Shown: one piece after another, positions 54,905 to 64,000 of the stretch
How the letters are laid out: each line of letters starts with the position of its first letter
How positions within the stretch are numbered: the first letter of the stretch is position 1
NCBI GenBank assembly: GCA_965240325.2
Contig: OZ251234.1
Location: forward strand, 1-64,000
Source of the DNA: Rebecca billardiae RCC1528
Taxonomy: Eukaryota; Haptophyta
DNA: 64,000 bases
Direction: 5' to 3'
Notes under the pieces: generated by a model
The model's input: only the letters and a program-made list of their open reading frames with translations
Told to the model about the DNA's origin: nothing
The model's database searches: none
Translations under genes and position numbers: made by a program

Positions 54905-56510
54905 CTAGTGCGGGGCGATCTCCCTCACATCGACCGAGCGCCGGCTGCCGCGCGCGCCCTGCTTGCTGCGCCCTCCGGCCGCCTTGCTGTTCGCCTTCTT
55001 GAGCGCGGCCGCGCCCTCCCCGCCCTCGACGGGCAGGCTCTGCTCGCGCGCGAGCCGCGCGAGCAGCCGCGGGCCCAGGGTGTCCGCGAGCGCGTCCAGC
55101 GCCCTCTCGCCCTCGGCCGACGTGTCGGTGGCGAGCGAGTCGGCCAGCCCCTGCACGAAGGCGAAGCGCCCGGCGCCGTCCAGCTCCTGCGCGCGCGGAG
55201 GGCGGAGCCGCGCGAGCGCGGGGGAGGGCGGGGCTCACGAGTGAGCGCTGTGCGCCGTGCGCCGTGCGCCGTGCGCCGCGCTCGCACCTGGTACGCGGCG
55301 CCGACGAGGGCGGTCGGCTCGGCCGAGGCGAGGCCGAGTCCCGCGCCCAGGCCCTTGGCGCGCGCGGCCGCGCCGCGCAGCTGCGGCTGCGGCGGCTGCA
55401 GCGCGGTCTGCTGCTGCTGCAGCGCGTGCTGCTGCTGCGCGGCCAGCGCGTCGTGCGCGCGCAGCAGCAGCTCGCTGCCGTCCGCCGCGGCCGGCTTGGG
55501 CCGGCGCGGCGGCGGCGCGGCCGCGGGCGCGGCCGCGGGCGCGTCGGCGGCGGCGGCGTCGGTCGAGCCGCGCCGCGCGTCCGCCGCGGCGTGCTCGGCG
55601 GAGGGCGCGCCGATCGCGCCGAGCAGCAGCCGCATGTGGTTCAGCCGCTCCTCCGCCTCCTCCTCGCCCGGCCCCGCCATGTCCGCGACGATGGCGCGCG
55701 CCAACCTCCCGAGCAGCGCGCGCAGCCGCACGCCGTCCATGTCAGCCGCGTCCACGAGCGTGCGCGCGCCGAGCGCGGCGAGGAAGTTGGCGGGCAGGTT
55801 GCAGTGCTCGACGAGGAGCTTGGCGAAGGCCTCGAGCGAGGGGCGCGGCCGCCCGCCGTCGCGCCCGCCGCCGTCCAGCTTCTGCCCCGCGCCGGGCGTG
55901 TGCGCGTTCGGCGGCGCCACCAGCACGCCGCCCACGGCCGCGAGCACGCGCGCGGGGTCGGGGCGCGAGCCGAGCTCCCGGCCGAGGAAGCCCGCGGCCT
56001 CGTCGCCGACCATCGCGTTGAGCAGCAGCTCGCCGAGCTCGCGCCGCGCCTCGCGCCCCATCGCCGCGAGCGCCGGCCCCTTCATCAGCTCGGTGAGCAG
56101 CTCCCGCCGGTCCGGGTCGGACAGCTCGCGCTCGGCCATCGCCTCGAGCGTGCTCACGCGCGCGCCGGGCTCCATCGCGCGCAGCCCCTCGCGCACGGCG
56201 TGCTGCCGCTCGGCGGGGGAGCACGCGTCGCGCAGCAGCGTGGAGAGCGCGCGCAGCCGGCCGCCGTCGTCGCGCGCGGCGTGCAGCGCGCCCGCGAGCG
56301 TGTCGAGCTTCGCCTCCGTCCACGTGGCCGTGAGCCCACGCACCACGCCCAGCTGCGCACGCGAGCGCACGCGCACGCGCACGCGCACGCGCACGCGCGC
56401 ACGCGCGCGCGCGCGGGCGGGGCGGGGCGGGCCGCGGAGGAGGGCGCTGAGCGGCCGCGCAGGCGCGCGCACACGCGCGCGCACACGCGCGCGCACACAC
56501 ACGCTCGCCC

Positions 56511-56550
<40 letters not shown>

Positions 56551-58018
56551 TCGCACCTGCTCCACGCCGGGCAGCATGCGCAGCGCGGCCACGCGCGCGT
56601 CTGCGCCGCACTGCAGCAGCAGCGCCGCCGTCACGTCCGCGAGCTCGGCGCCCTGCAGCTCGGCGAGGGTGGGGCGGAGGGCGCGCAGCCGCTCGGCGAG
56701 GGTCATCGTGGCGATCGAGGTGCCCTGCAGCCGCTGCACCGAGCGGCGCAGCGAGTGCAGCTCGTCCGCCATCGCCTGCTGCGCCTGCTCGCTGCCGCCG
56801 GCCGCGTGCACACTCAGCAGCTGTCGGCCGAGCTCAGCCTCGCGCGCGGCGCACTCGGCGGCGTGCGCGCGGCCGTGCGCGTGCAGCGCGGCGAGGAGCT
56901 CGGTCCACTCGGCGTGCGCGCTGCCGCCGAGCGCGTCGACCAGCGCGCCGAACGCCTCGTCCCACGCGCGGTGCGCCGCGCCCACGTCCCCCGCCTCCTG
57001 CGCGTGCGCCAGCGCCGCCTGCAGCGCCCACTTGAGCTGCAGCGGCGCTGCGCCGCCCAGCGGCCGGTGCAGCCCGCCGTAGTAGGCCAGGCCCAGACGC
57101 ACGCCGAACGCCTGCGGGGCGCGCGCGGGGGGCGGGCGGGGAGGGCGGGGCACGCCGTCACGCGCCCCCTCGGTGGCGCGCGGGTGCGCTCTGCGCCCCC
57201 GGCCGCACCTTGACCGGCTGGGCGAGGCTGAGGGCGGGGGCCGCAGCCGCAGCAGCAGCGCCCCCCCAACTGCCCACGGGCACGAGGGGGCGCGCGGCGC
57301 GGTCGTCGGGCGGGATGGGCAGCGTCGACGGGTCCACGTCGGGCAGCGCCGGCGAGCGCGCCCCTCCGCGCGCCTCGTGCTGCTCCTGCGCCCACGAGAG
57401 GGTCCCGAGGCCGGGGGCCGCGCTGCTGCCGCCCGCGGGGCCGCCGCTGCCCCCGCCGCTGCCCCCGCCGCTGCCCCCGCCGCTGCCCCCGCCGCACGTC
57501 CAGCCGCCGGCGCTCTCGCTCGCGGCGGAGGGGACGGCGAGGGCGTACGCGTCGGCGGCGGCGTCGGAGGCGGCGCGCCGCGCGCGCAGCGCGCCGTGGC
57601 TCGTCGCCGGCCGCGCAGGCGCGCCCGCGCCGCCGCCGCCGTCGTGCGAGGCGGAGGCGCGCGAGCCGGCGGCCGCGGCGCTCGCGCTGAGCAGGTTGGG
57701 CTCGGCGGAGCGCACGGAGCGGGAGGAGGCCGGGCGCGGCGCGGCGGCGGCGGAGGCGCGCGCGGCGGCGAGCGCGCGGCGCCGCGCGCCGCCGAGCTGC
57801 TCGATCGTCGACTGCGGCAGCCTGCCCGCCGTGCCCGCGCGCGCCGGGTGCGAGCCGATTGCGCCGGGCAGCGTGAGCCTAGTGAGCTCTGCGTGCTGCT
57901 GCGTGCGCCAGGCGTGCGCGCGGTCGGAGGGGTTGTAGTAGCGCTTGAAGAGGGGCGTCTCCTTCAGCTGCGTCTGCGCGCGCCCGTCCGGCGCGCGCGG
58001 AGGCACCGCGGCGCTCAT
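54905..58018 (-). CDS. Four-exon protein of unknown function with predicted helical core
   Basis: Exons are complement 57209-58018, 56557-57111, 55288-56352 and 54905-55186 (270+185+355+93 codons plus stop, 903 residues). All introns (97, 204 and 101 nt) are phase 0 with GTGCGG/GTGCGA donors; the 204-nt one is built of CGCA and CG repeats. The protein starts MSAAVPPRAPDGRAQTQLKE, with TPLFKRYYNPSDRAHAWRTQ and a GGGS-repeat linker. The middle is helical (AWDEAFGALVDALGGSAHAE, AMADELHSLRRSVQRLQGT), as is ALSTLLRDACSPAERQHAVR. A Gln-rich run (QQQQHALQQQQ) lies near the end, and the last exon is charged (ALKKANSKAAGGRSKQGARG). No membrane segment. Family not recognised; possibly cytoskeletal or scaffold. 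Confidence 0.7.
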
Positions 58019-58276
58019 CCAGACCGCCTCTCACGCCGTGCGGGCCGCCATTGACGTTACGGGCGAGCTGCGAATTTGTTTGCCGCGGCGGGTCCGGCCG
58101 CGGATCCCAAGCGCTGTCCGGGCGGTTGCGATGCCCTAACGCGGCGCGGGTTGATGACGACGCCTGGCCGCCGCCGCTCCCCGGCTGAAGCTGTCCAGCA
58201 TCGGAGCAGGGCGGCGCATCCCTCGGCGCCACCCCATCCTTCCTCGGCCGCACACGCGCGCAGCACTCCGAGCGCG
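58019..58276. promoter_or_regulatory. Divergent spacer, likely shared promoter region
   Basis: 258 bp between the divergent start codons of the four-exon unknown gene and the methyltransferase-like gene. No TATA element is obvious. Confidence 0.45.
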
Positions 58277-58581
58277 ATGGCGTACGTGCCGCCGCACAGG
58301 CGCGGCAAGACGGAGGACGGCGGCGGCGCTTCGTCGCTCGCCGACCTCATGAGCAAGACCGGCGTCGCCGACGAGCCGCCGCGCCCGTCGCCGCCTTTGG
58401 GCGCGCGCGGCGACGACCTCCGCTGGGGCCGCGCCGACGAGGGCGAGCAGCGGCCGCCGCGCGGCGGGCGGCGCGACGACGAGCCGGGCGGCCGCGGCGG
58501 CGGCCCGCGTCGTGCCGACGACCACCACCACGAGCCGCGCGGCCCGCCAGCCTCGCGCGCGAGCGCGCAGGACGCGCGGTT

Positions 58582-58615
<34 letters not shown>

Positions 58616-60462
58616 CGCGGCGAGCGCGGCGGTGGGCGCGGCCACGAGCGCGGCCACGAGCGCGGCGAGCGCGGCGAGCGCGGCGGCGCGGAGCACCACC
58701 ACCGCGGTGGCGGCGCCGCCGCCGCCGAGCACCACCGCGGCGGCGCCGAGCACCACCAGCACCACCGCGGGGCCAAGCCGAGCGCGCCTCGCAAGTTTGG
58801 CTCCGTCGAGGCGGAGCGCTCGGGCGCGGGGCTCAAGTGGGCGGCGGCGGGCGGCGGCGGCGGCGGCGCGAGCCTGGAGGAGCTGCTCGCGGGGAGCGAG
58901 TGCGTCGACGACGAGGAGGGGCTGCGCATGATCTACCGCTTCCCGCCCGCCGCCGCCGCCGCCGCCGCCGCCGCGCCCGCCGCCGCCGCCGCGCCGGGCG
59001 CGGCGCCGAGCCCGCCGCCCGCGGCCGCGGCCGCGGCGGCGGCGCAGGCGCCGCCCGACCAGCCGCGCGGCGTGTACTTCCAGGACCGGCGTCGGCAGTA
59101 CGCCTTCGCGTGCGGCGGCGCGGGCATCGAGCTGCTCGGCCGGCTGCACGCCGCCTCTGCGCCCGTGTTTGCCGTCTCCAAGGACGCGGTGGGCGCGCAG
59201 GCCGCCAAAGAGGGCGTCGAGCCGTCCGCCGTGCTCGCGGAGGGCGAGCGGCTGTACGCGGACAAGCCGAACCTCAAGGTGCGCGGCCCGCCCGGCGGGG
59301 GGAGAGGGGGGGGCGCGCGCGTGTGCGTGCGCGTGCGTGCGCCGCGCATTGGCGTGTGCGTGTGCCGTGCACGCGTGCACGCGTGCACGCGTGCACGCGT
59401 GCACGCGTGCACGCTTGCACGCGTGCACGCTTGCACGCGTGCACGCGTGCACGCTTGCGCGCTTCTGCTCCGGCGGTGGGCGCTGCTGAGCGCACCGCCT
59501 TCCGCCCCCTGGACCCCGTGCCCCCCCCCCCCCCTCCCCTTTCCCCCGCCAGTCCTCGCGCGGCGGCGGCACCTGGTCCGACGCCGAGTACGGCCACGCC
59601 GGCCTTGCCGCCACGTACCTGCGCCTCAAGAGCGTGCAGCGCTTCACAGAGGCGTGGGCGCTGTGCGAGCGCGCGGCGGCCGCGCGGCTCTTCGCGCCCG
59701 CCAAGCTCGAGGCGCGCACCGTGCGCGTCGTCTCGATCGGCGGCGGGCCGGGCTTCGAGCTGCTCGCCTTCGAGACGTTCTGGCGCTACCTGCGCGACGC
59801 GCACGCGATGCGCCGCGCCAGCCTCGCCGCGCGGCACGCGGAGCGCGCGGAGGAGAAGGCGGCGCGGCACGCGGCCGCGCGCGACAAGGCGGCGGGCGGC
59901 GGGCTGGGCAGCGGGCTGGGCATGCCGGCGCTCGGGCTGCAGACCTCGTGGGCCGACGCCGTCTCCTCCGACGGCGAGTCCGACGGCGAGGACCCCGCGC
60001 TGCGCACCGTCGCCAAGGCGCGCCCCGAGCTGAGCGTGTACGAGTGGCTGTGCCGCCCACACGACCCTAACCCTAACCCTAACCCTAACACTGCCGCACC
60101 CTACCCCGCCGCCGAGTGCGAGCTGCAGCTGATCTCGCTCGACCTGCAGCCGGGCTGGGCGCCGTACGTGCACGCGCTCGCGCGCAGCACGCAGGGCTGG
60201 GCCAAGGGGCGCGTCTCCTCCTCGTACCACTTTGTGCGCGCAGACCTGCGCGAGCTCGGCCCAAGGCAGGGCGGGCTGCGCGCGCGGCTCGGGCGCGAGC
60301 TGGGCGGCACTGACGCGGCCGCCAAGGGCGGCAGGGGCGGGCGGAGCGGGCGCGGCGGCGGGCGCGGCGGCGGTGCGGACGCCCCCGCGATCGACTACGC
60401 CATCATCTCCAACGTGCTCATCTACTGCTCAGACCCCAAGACGGTGCGCACCCGCGCCCGCA

Positions 60463-60503
<41 letters not shown>

Positions 60504-60915
60504 ACCCGCGCCACGCGCACCCGCGCGCGCCGTGCCGCGCCGCGCCGCGCGCGCCACCCGGCTGAGCGCGCCCCGTGCGCCGCGCGGTGCCGCGCGGTGC
60601 GCGCGCGCGGTGCAGGCCGACATGCTGGCCGCTGTGCTGCACAACGAGGGCCTGCGCGCCGTGCTCGTCTCGGAGCGCGGCACAGAGCAGCACATGGTCG
60701 AGCTGCTGCAGCAGCGCGGCATCGCCGTGCGCCGGCTGATGGCGCAGGACGTGGGGCGGGACGACCGCCAGATGCTCTTCGAGCCGGGCCCGCCACGGCC
60801 GGGCGCGGACGCCCCGCCGGTCGAGTCGGGCGTGTGCTGGGAGCTGGGCGTCGCCTTCCCCAACGTGCCGTACGAGGAGCGCAAGGAGGAGCTGCGCCGC
60901 GCGCCGCGCAGCTGA
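58277..60915 (+). CDS. RGG-rich methyltransferase-like protein, possibly RNA-associated
   Basis: Exons are 58277-59278, 59553-60443 and 60616-60915 (334+297+99 codons plus stop, 730 residues). Introns (274 and 172 nt) are phase 0; the first has an 8-bp tandem repeat and a C/T tract before its acceptor. The protein begins MAYVPPHRRG, a start seen in DEAD-box and other RNA-binding proteins, followed by a Gly/Arg/His-rich (RGG-like) region of about 150 residues. A fold of SAM-dependent methyltransferase type follows. Motif I is VRVVSIGGGPGFELLAFETF; later come LQLISLDLQPGW (acidic residue after strand 2) and IDYAIISNVLIYCSD (motif IV-like). The final exon supplies LRAVLVSERGTEQHMVELLQ. Substrate unknown. 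Exon 2 also carries four telomere hexamers (60065-60088). Confidence 0.8.
59372..59458. repeat. 8-bp minisatellite (GCACGCGT)n in an intron
   Basis: About ten units of GCACGCGT with a recurring GCACGCTT variant, entirely within intron 1 of the methyltransferase-like gene. The unit junction GCACGCGTGC is palindromic. Confidence 0.9.
60065..60088 (+). repeat. Interstitial telomere repeat inside a coding exon
   Basis: Four perfect CCCTAA units (24 nt) lie in frame and encode the repeated Pro-Asn of RPHDPNPNPNPNTAAPYP. The length is a multiple of three, and no splice signals flank it tightly, so the reading frame is kept. Confidence 0.93.
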
Positions 60916-62145
60916 GCCGGCCGCGCGGAGGGCGGGCGCGCGCAGGGCGGGCGGAGGGCGGGCGCGCCGCCGCCGAGGGCGCGGGGGCGCGCGCCACAGC
61001 GTGCTCTCAGCTCGCACCGCCCAGCCAGCAGACCTTCCGTCCGTGCTGTGTGGCCCTGAGCGTGGGGCGCGCTCGGCCTCGACCGACGGCCAGCGCTGCG
61101 CGGGAGGCGTCTGCCCCTCTGCCTCGGGAGCACTCGGCCGGGAGGGGTGCAGCAGGTCCGCTTCGTGCTCTCGCCGGCGAGGCGCCTCTGCCACGCGCCA
61201 CGCGCGCCCGTACAGTACGCGCGCCCACGCAGTGACGCGGTGGCGCGCGGCACGCTGGGACCGTCGCCACAGCGGAGCGATGGCGCTAAGGCCGCAAGGG
61301 CCAGCACTGTGTCTCTGGACCCGGTCCGCTGTCGGCGCCGGCGGGTCGCGGGACGGCCGGGGACCGTCCTGCGTCCAACTACGTGCCTACGGGCACTAAA
61401 TACTACCGACGACAATAAGCAGCAGTGACAATAACGTCAAAATATACTACCGCCCCCGGGCCATTAATATTATAGTAATAATAAATATTATAATAATAGA
61501 TTTTTGTCTCAGGATTTTCCCGCCTAGCATGCGCAGGCTATGCAGCGTCAGTCTCACAGTCACTAGTCACTCTCAGTAGTCTCAGTGCCAGTAGTCAGTC
61601 TGTACTAGCTTAACAGATGACATCATCACAGCGCCACAGGACGACTGATGACGATGATGATGGCGTCATCACGGGTAAAAATAGGCAGGCGCGCATGCGA
61701 TTGTGTGCACGCACTAGCTACTCACTGTGCAGTACGCAGTCGCGTCATCAGATCGTCACGAGTCGTCGCACGGCGCGCCGAGTCAGCCGCGAGTGACCCA
61801 GCGCTCGGCGGCCCAATCGGACTCCGAGCGGCGGGGGCGGAGCGGGACGGGCGGCACCGGTAGGCGGCAGGCGGCGGGCAGCGCGGCTGCCCGCCGGCGC
61901 CGCACCGGCAGACATGCAGTAGGCACGCATTGGCAGGGGCAAGCCAATCGGGAGCAATTTACAATGAACAATGAAGCGGCCGCGCGCGCGGGCGGCCGGG
62001 CACGCGGCCAGCGTGCCGCCGCGCCGATCCGTCGAGCGGCAGCTGCGGGGCGGGGCGGGGCGCTGGCGGAGCAGACAGCGGCACAGCGCGCGCCGCAGCC
62101 ACGCGGCAGCGGCGGGTGCAGCCGTGCCGGCGGCCGCGCGCGCGC
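60916..62145. other. 1.2-kb spacer with an AT-rich core
   Basis: GC-rich to 61390, then AT-rich (61440-61510, many TAATA/ATTATA words), then mixed. No gene recognised. It contains the 3' ends of both flanking genes. A coding-like minus segment at about 62100-62240 (RTGERVVVAAPAHG) could be an alternative 3' exon of the next gene. Confidence 0.5.
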
Positions 62146-62731
62146 TCAGGACGTGCCACGCCGCCGCGCCATGCGCGGGCGCGGCCACCACCACGCGCTC
62201 GCCGGTGCGGACGGTGCGGCGCACAGCCCCTTGGCTGAGGCGCCGCCCGCCTGCTGCTGCTGCGAGTGCGCGTGCGCACCCGCCGTGCCGCCCAGCGGGG
62301 AGGCGAAGGTGGTCGGCGCGTTCGAGGCGAGGTCGGAGGCGGCGGAGGAGTACGAGGCGGCGGACGCCGAGGACAAGGAGCGCTCGCGCAGCGCGGGCGG
62401 CGGCGCGCGGCCGCCGGCAGCCGCCGCCGCCGCGCACGGTGCGGGCGCGGCGGGCTGCGAGGGCCCCGGCGCCGGTGCGGCGCCGGCGCCCGCGCGCGCA
62501 GCGCCGAGGGCTGGCGCGCGCGGATCGGCGGCGGTCGGCTGTGCGCGCAGCACGCGCGACGTGGCGTCGGCGAGCACGCCCCCCGTCGCCGCCGGGTCGT
62601 CCGCGCGCGCGGCCGCGCCGTCCGCCGCAGCGCTGCCGTCGCAGAAGGGCCGCAGCGGCGCGTCGTCCAAGCGCGCGGCCGCGGCGAGCAGCGCGGCCGC
62701 GAGCTGCGTGCGCGGCGTGGGCGCGGCGGCG

Positions 62732-62762
<31 letters not shown>

Positions 62763-64000
62763 CCCACTCGACGCGCGCCGCGGCCGAGAGGCTCGGCCTC
62801 CGGCGTGGCGGCGGCGGCGGCGGCGGCGGCCCCGCGTGCCCCACGTGTGCGCCGCCTGCGGTGCCGCTGTGCAGGCAGTAGAGAGGCGCCTGGCTGCGCG
62901 CGCACCCCAGCGCAAACGAGGCGGACACGGCCGAGGGCAGCGTGGGGCGGGCGCGTGCGTGCCGCCGCTTGGACGCGAGGCAGCTGCGCGCGGGTTCGGG
63001 GCGGCGGCGCGAGGCGCGCGGCGCGGGGGCACGCGTGAGAGCGCGGACGCGGGGCGCCGCACTCGCAGCCGCCACGCGCCGCGCGCCGCCTCGCTTCGCA
63101 CCGAGGCTGCTCCCACCGCTTGGCGTGCGGCGCGAGGGCGGGGAGGCCGTCGCCGAGCGGCGTGCACATCGCGTACGCGCCGGCGATCAGCTCGACGCCG
63201 AGCACCGCCGCCTCGCGCGCGGCGCTCGAGAGGTGCTCCGCCTCCGCCTCCGCCTCCGCCTCCGCCTCCGCCTCCGCCTCCGCCTCCGCCTCCGCCTCCG
63301 CCTCCGCGCACACGGCGCGCAGCGCGGCCAGTGCGCACGGCACGCGCGCACACCCCGCCTCACCCTCGCCCTCGGCGTCCTCGGCGCCGGCGGACGAGGC
63401 GGCGGACGAGGAGGAGGGCGAGTACGCCGACGAGGTGGACGGCGTGCGCACGCACGAGGGCGAGCACGGCGCCGCCTCGTCGAGCGGCGGCTCGGCCGCG
63501 CGCAGCACGGCGCGCGCACACAGCAGCGCGCCGCGCGCCGCCTCGCGCGCCGCCCCGGCCGGGCCGGCGGCGCCGAGCGCGCCCGCGCGCGCGTAGAGCA
63601 TCGCCTGCAGCGCGAAGCTGGCCACCTCGCACTCGCGCCGCGCGCTCGCCGGCAGCGCGCGCGCCGCCGCGCGCGCCGCCGCGCGCGCGCGCACCGCGCG
63701 CTGCTCGCCCGCGCCGGGCGCGCGCGAGCGGCGCGCGGCGAGCGCGCCCGCCGCCGCCGCCTCCGCCGCCGCCTCCTCCGCCGCCTGCTCGTCCTCGCTG
63801 TCGAGCGGCGGCGCGTGCGCGGTGTGGGCGGCGCCCTTGGGCGAGGCGGCCGCGCTGCGCACCACCAGGCCGGCACCCACCGACTCGAGGCAGCGCTGCA
63901 GCCGCCACACGCCGCCGCCGCCGCCGCCGCCGCCGCCGCTGCCGCCGGCCGCGGCGCGCGCCGGCTGCGCGCGCGCCGCGGCCGGTCGGCGGGCCTCGAT
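62146..64000 (-). CDS. Partial gene of unknown function, open at the window edge
   Basis: The reading frame is open from the window end (64000) to a donor at 63117/63116. A 133-nt phase-2 intron (62984-63116, GTGGGA donor, GCGCAG acceptor, CTCAC branch-like motif) leads to an exon 62146-62983. Visible parts: WRLQRCLESVGAGLVV, a helical region LYARAGALGAAGPAGAA, a 24-residue Glu-Ala run encoded by a pure CTCCGC hexanucleotide repeat (63236-63308), and AVLGVELIAGAYAM. The second exon has CLASKRRHARARPTLPS, a poly-Pro run and Ser-rich low complexity. The 3' end is uncertain; a further splice near 62240 is possible. No family recognised. Confidence 0.5.
63236..63308. repeat. Hexanucleotide (CTCCGC)n repeat encoding Glu-Ala
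   Basis: About 12 uninterrupted CTCCGC units inside the partial minus-strand gene, read on that strand as alternating Ala-Glu. Confidence 0.93.

Noticed and set aside
56353-56556. Arg-Val/Cys-Val repeat segment inside the four-exon unknown protein
   Set aside because: Flanked by GTGCGA and GTGCGCAG and made only of CGCA/CG repeats; treated as an intron.
1-64000. CRISPR arrays, operons or ribosome binding sites
   Set aside because: The telomere, spliceosomal-type introns and gene families show a eukaryotic nuclear chromosome. No direct-repeat/spacer array was seen.

Overview
The window starts at a chromosome end: the first 2 kb are CCCTAA (TTAGGG-type) telomere repeats. The rest is very GC-rich eukaryotic DNA. 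Genes have long single exons or a few short GT-AG introns, mostly about 100-270 nt and mostly phase 0. Gene content is that of a free-living microalga: an AMP deaminase, a plant/protist-type PRPP synthetase, an MscS-like channel, a DHCR24-like sterol reductase, a Rab GTPase, a short-chain dehydrogenase and a glycosyltransferase. A GC-rich haptophyte-type alga fits best, but this is inference; no rRNA, plastid or other species-diagnostic gene is present.

Layout. 1-2463: telomere array, an internal AGTTAA-type block, and an 18-bp satellite carrying the telomere motif in the opposite orientation. 2464-13492: subtelomere, with two copies of a 164-bp element with inverted ends and a 212-bp satellite in two arrays (4781-5229 and 11221-13492). 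Between the arrays lies a locus with a spliced gene of unknown function and a long transposase-like reading frame (6531-10722). 13493-16456: GC-rich then AT-rich DNA without a confident gene.

16457-46872: gene-dense core. In order: secreted propeller-like protein (-), low-complexity protein (-), two-helix PH-like membrane protein (+), AMP deaminase (+), MscS-like channel (+), polytopic membrane protein (-), Rab GTPase (-), secreted glycosyltransferase (+), DHCR24-like FAD oxidoreductase (-), small helical protein (+), SDR (+), and a 2,261-residue polytopic membrane/LRR protein (-).

46873-54904: looser region with two elements flanked by inverted repeats (47768-48676 and 51055-52423), a PRPP synthetase gene (-), an AT-richer stretch with a perfect hairpin, and a single-pass membrane protein (+). 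54905-64000: a four-exon unknown gene (-), an RGG-rich methyltransferase-like gene (+) with four telomere repeats inside a coding exon, and a partial gene (-) running off the window.

No operon-like logic links the genes. The visible organisation is a set of tight divergent pairs with 219-327 bp spacers that probably hold shared promoters. Introns share GTGCG/GTGAG/GTGTG donors, a CTSA(S) branch-like motif and alternating CG/TG low-complexity interiors.
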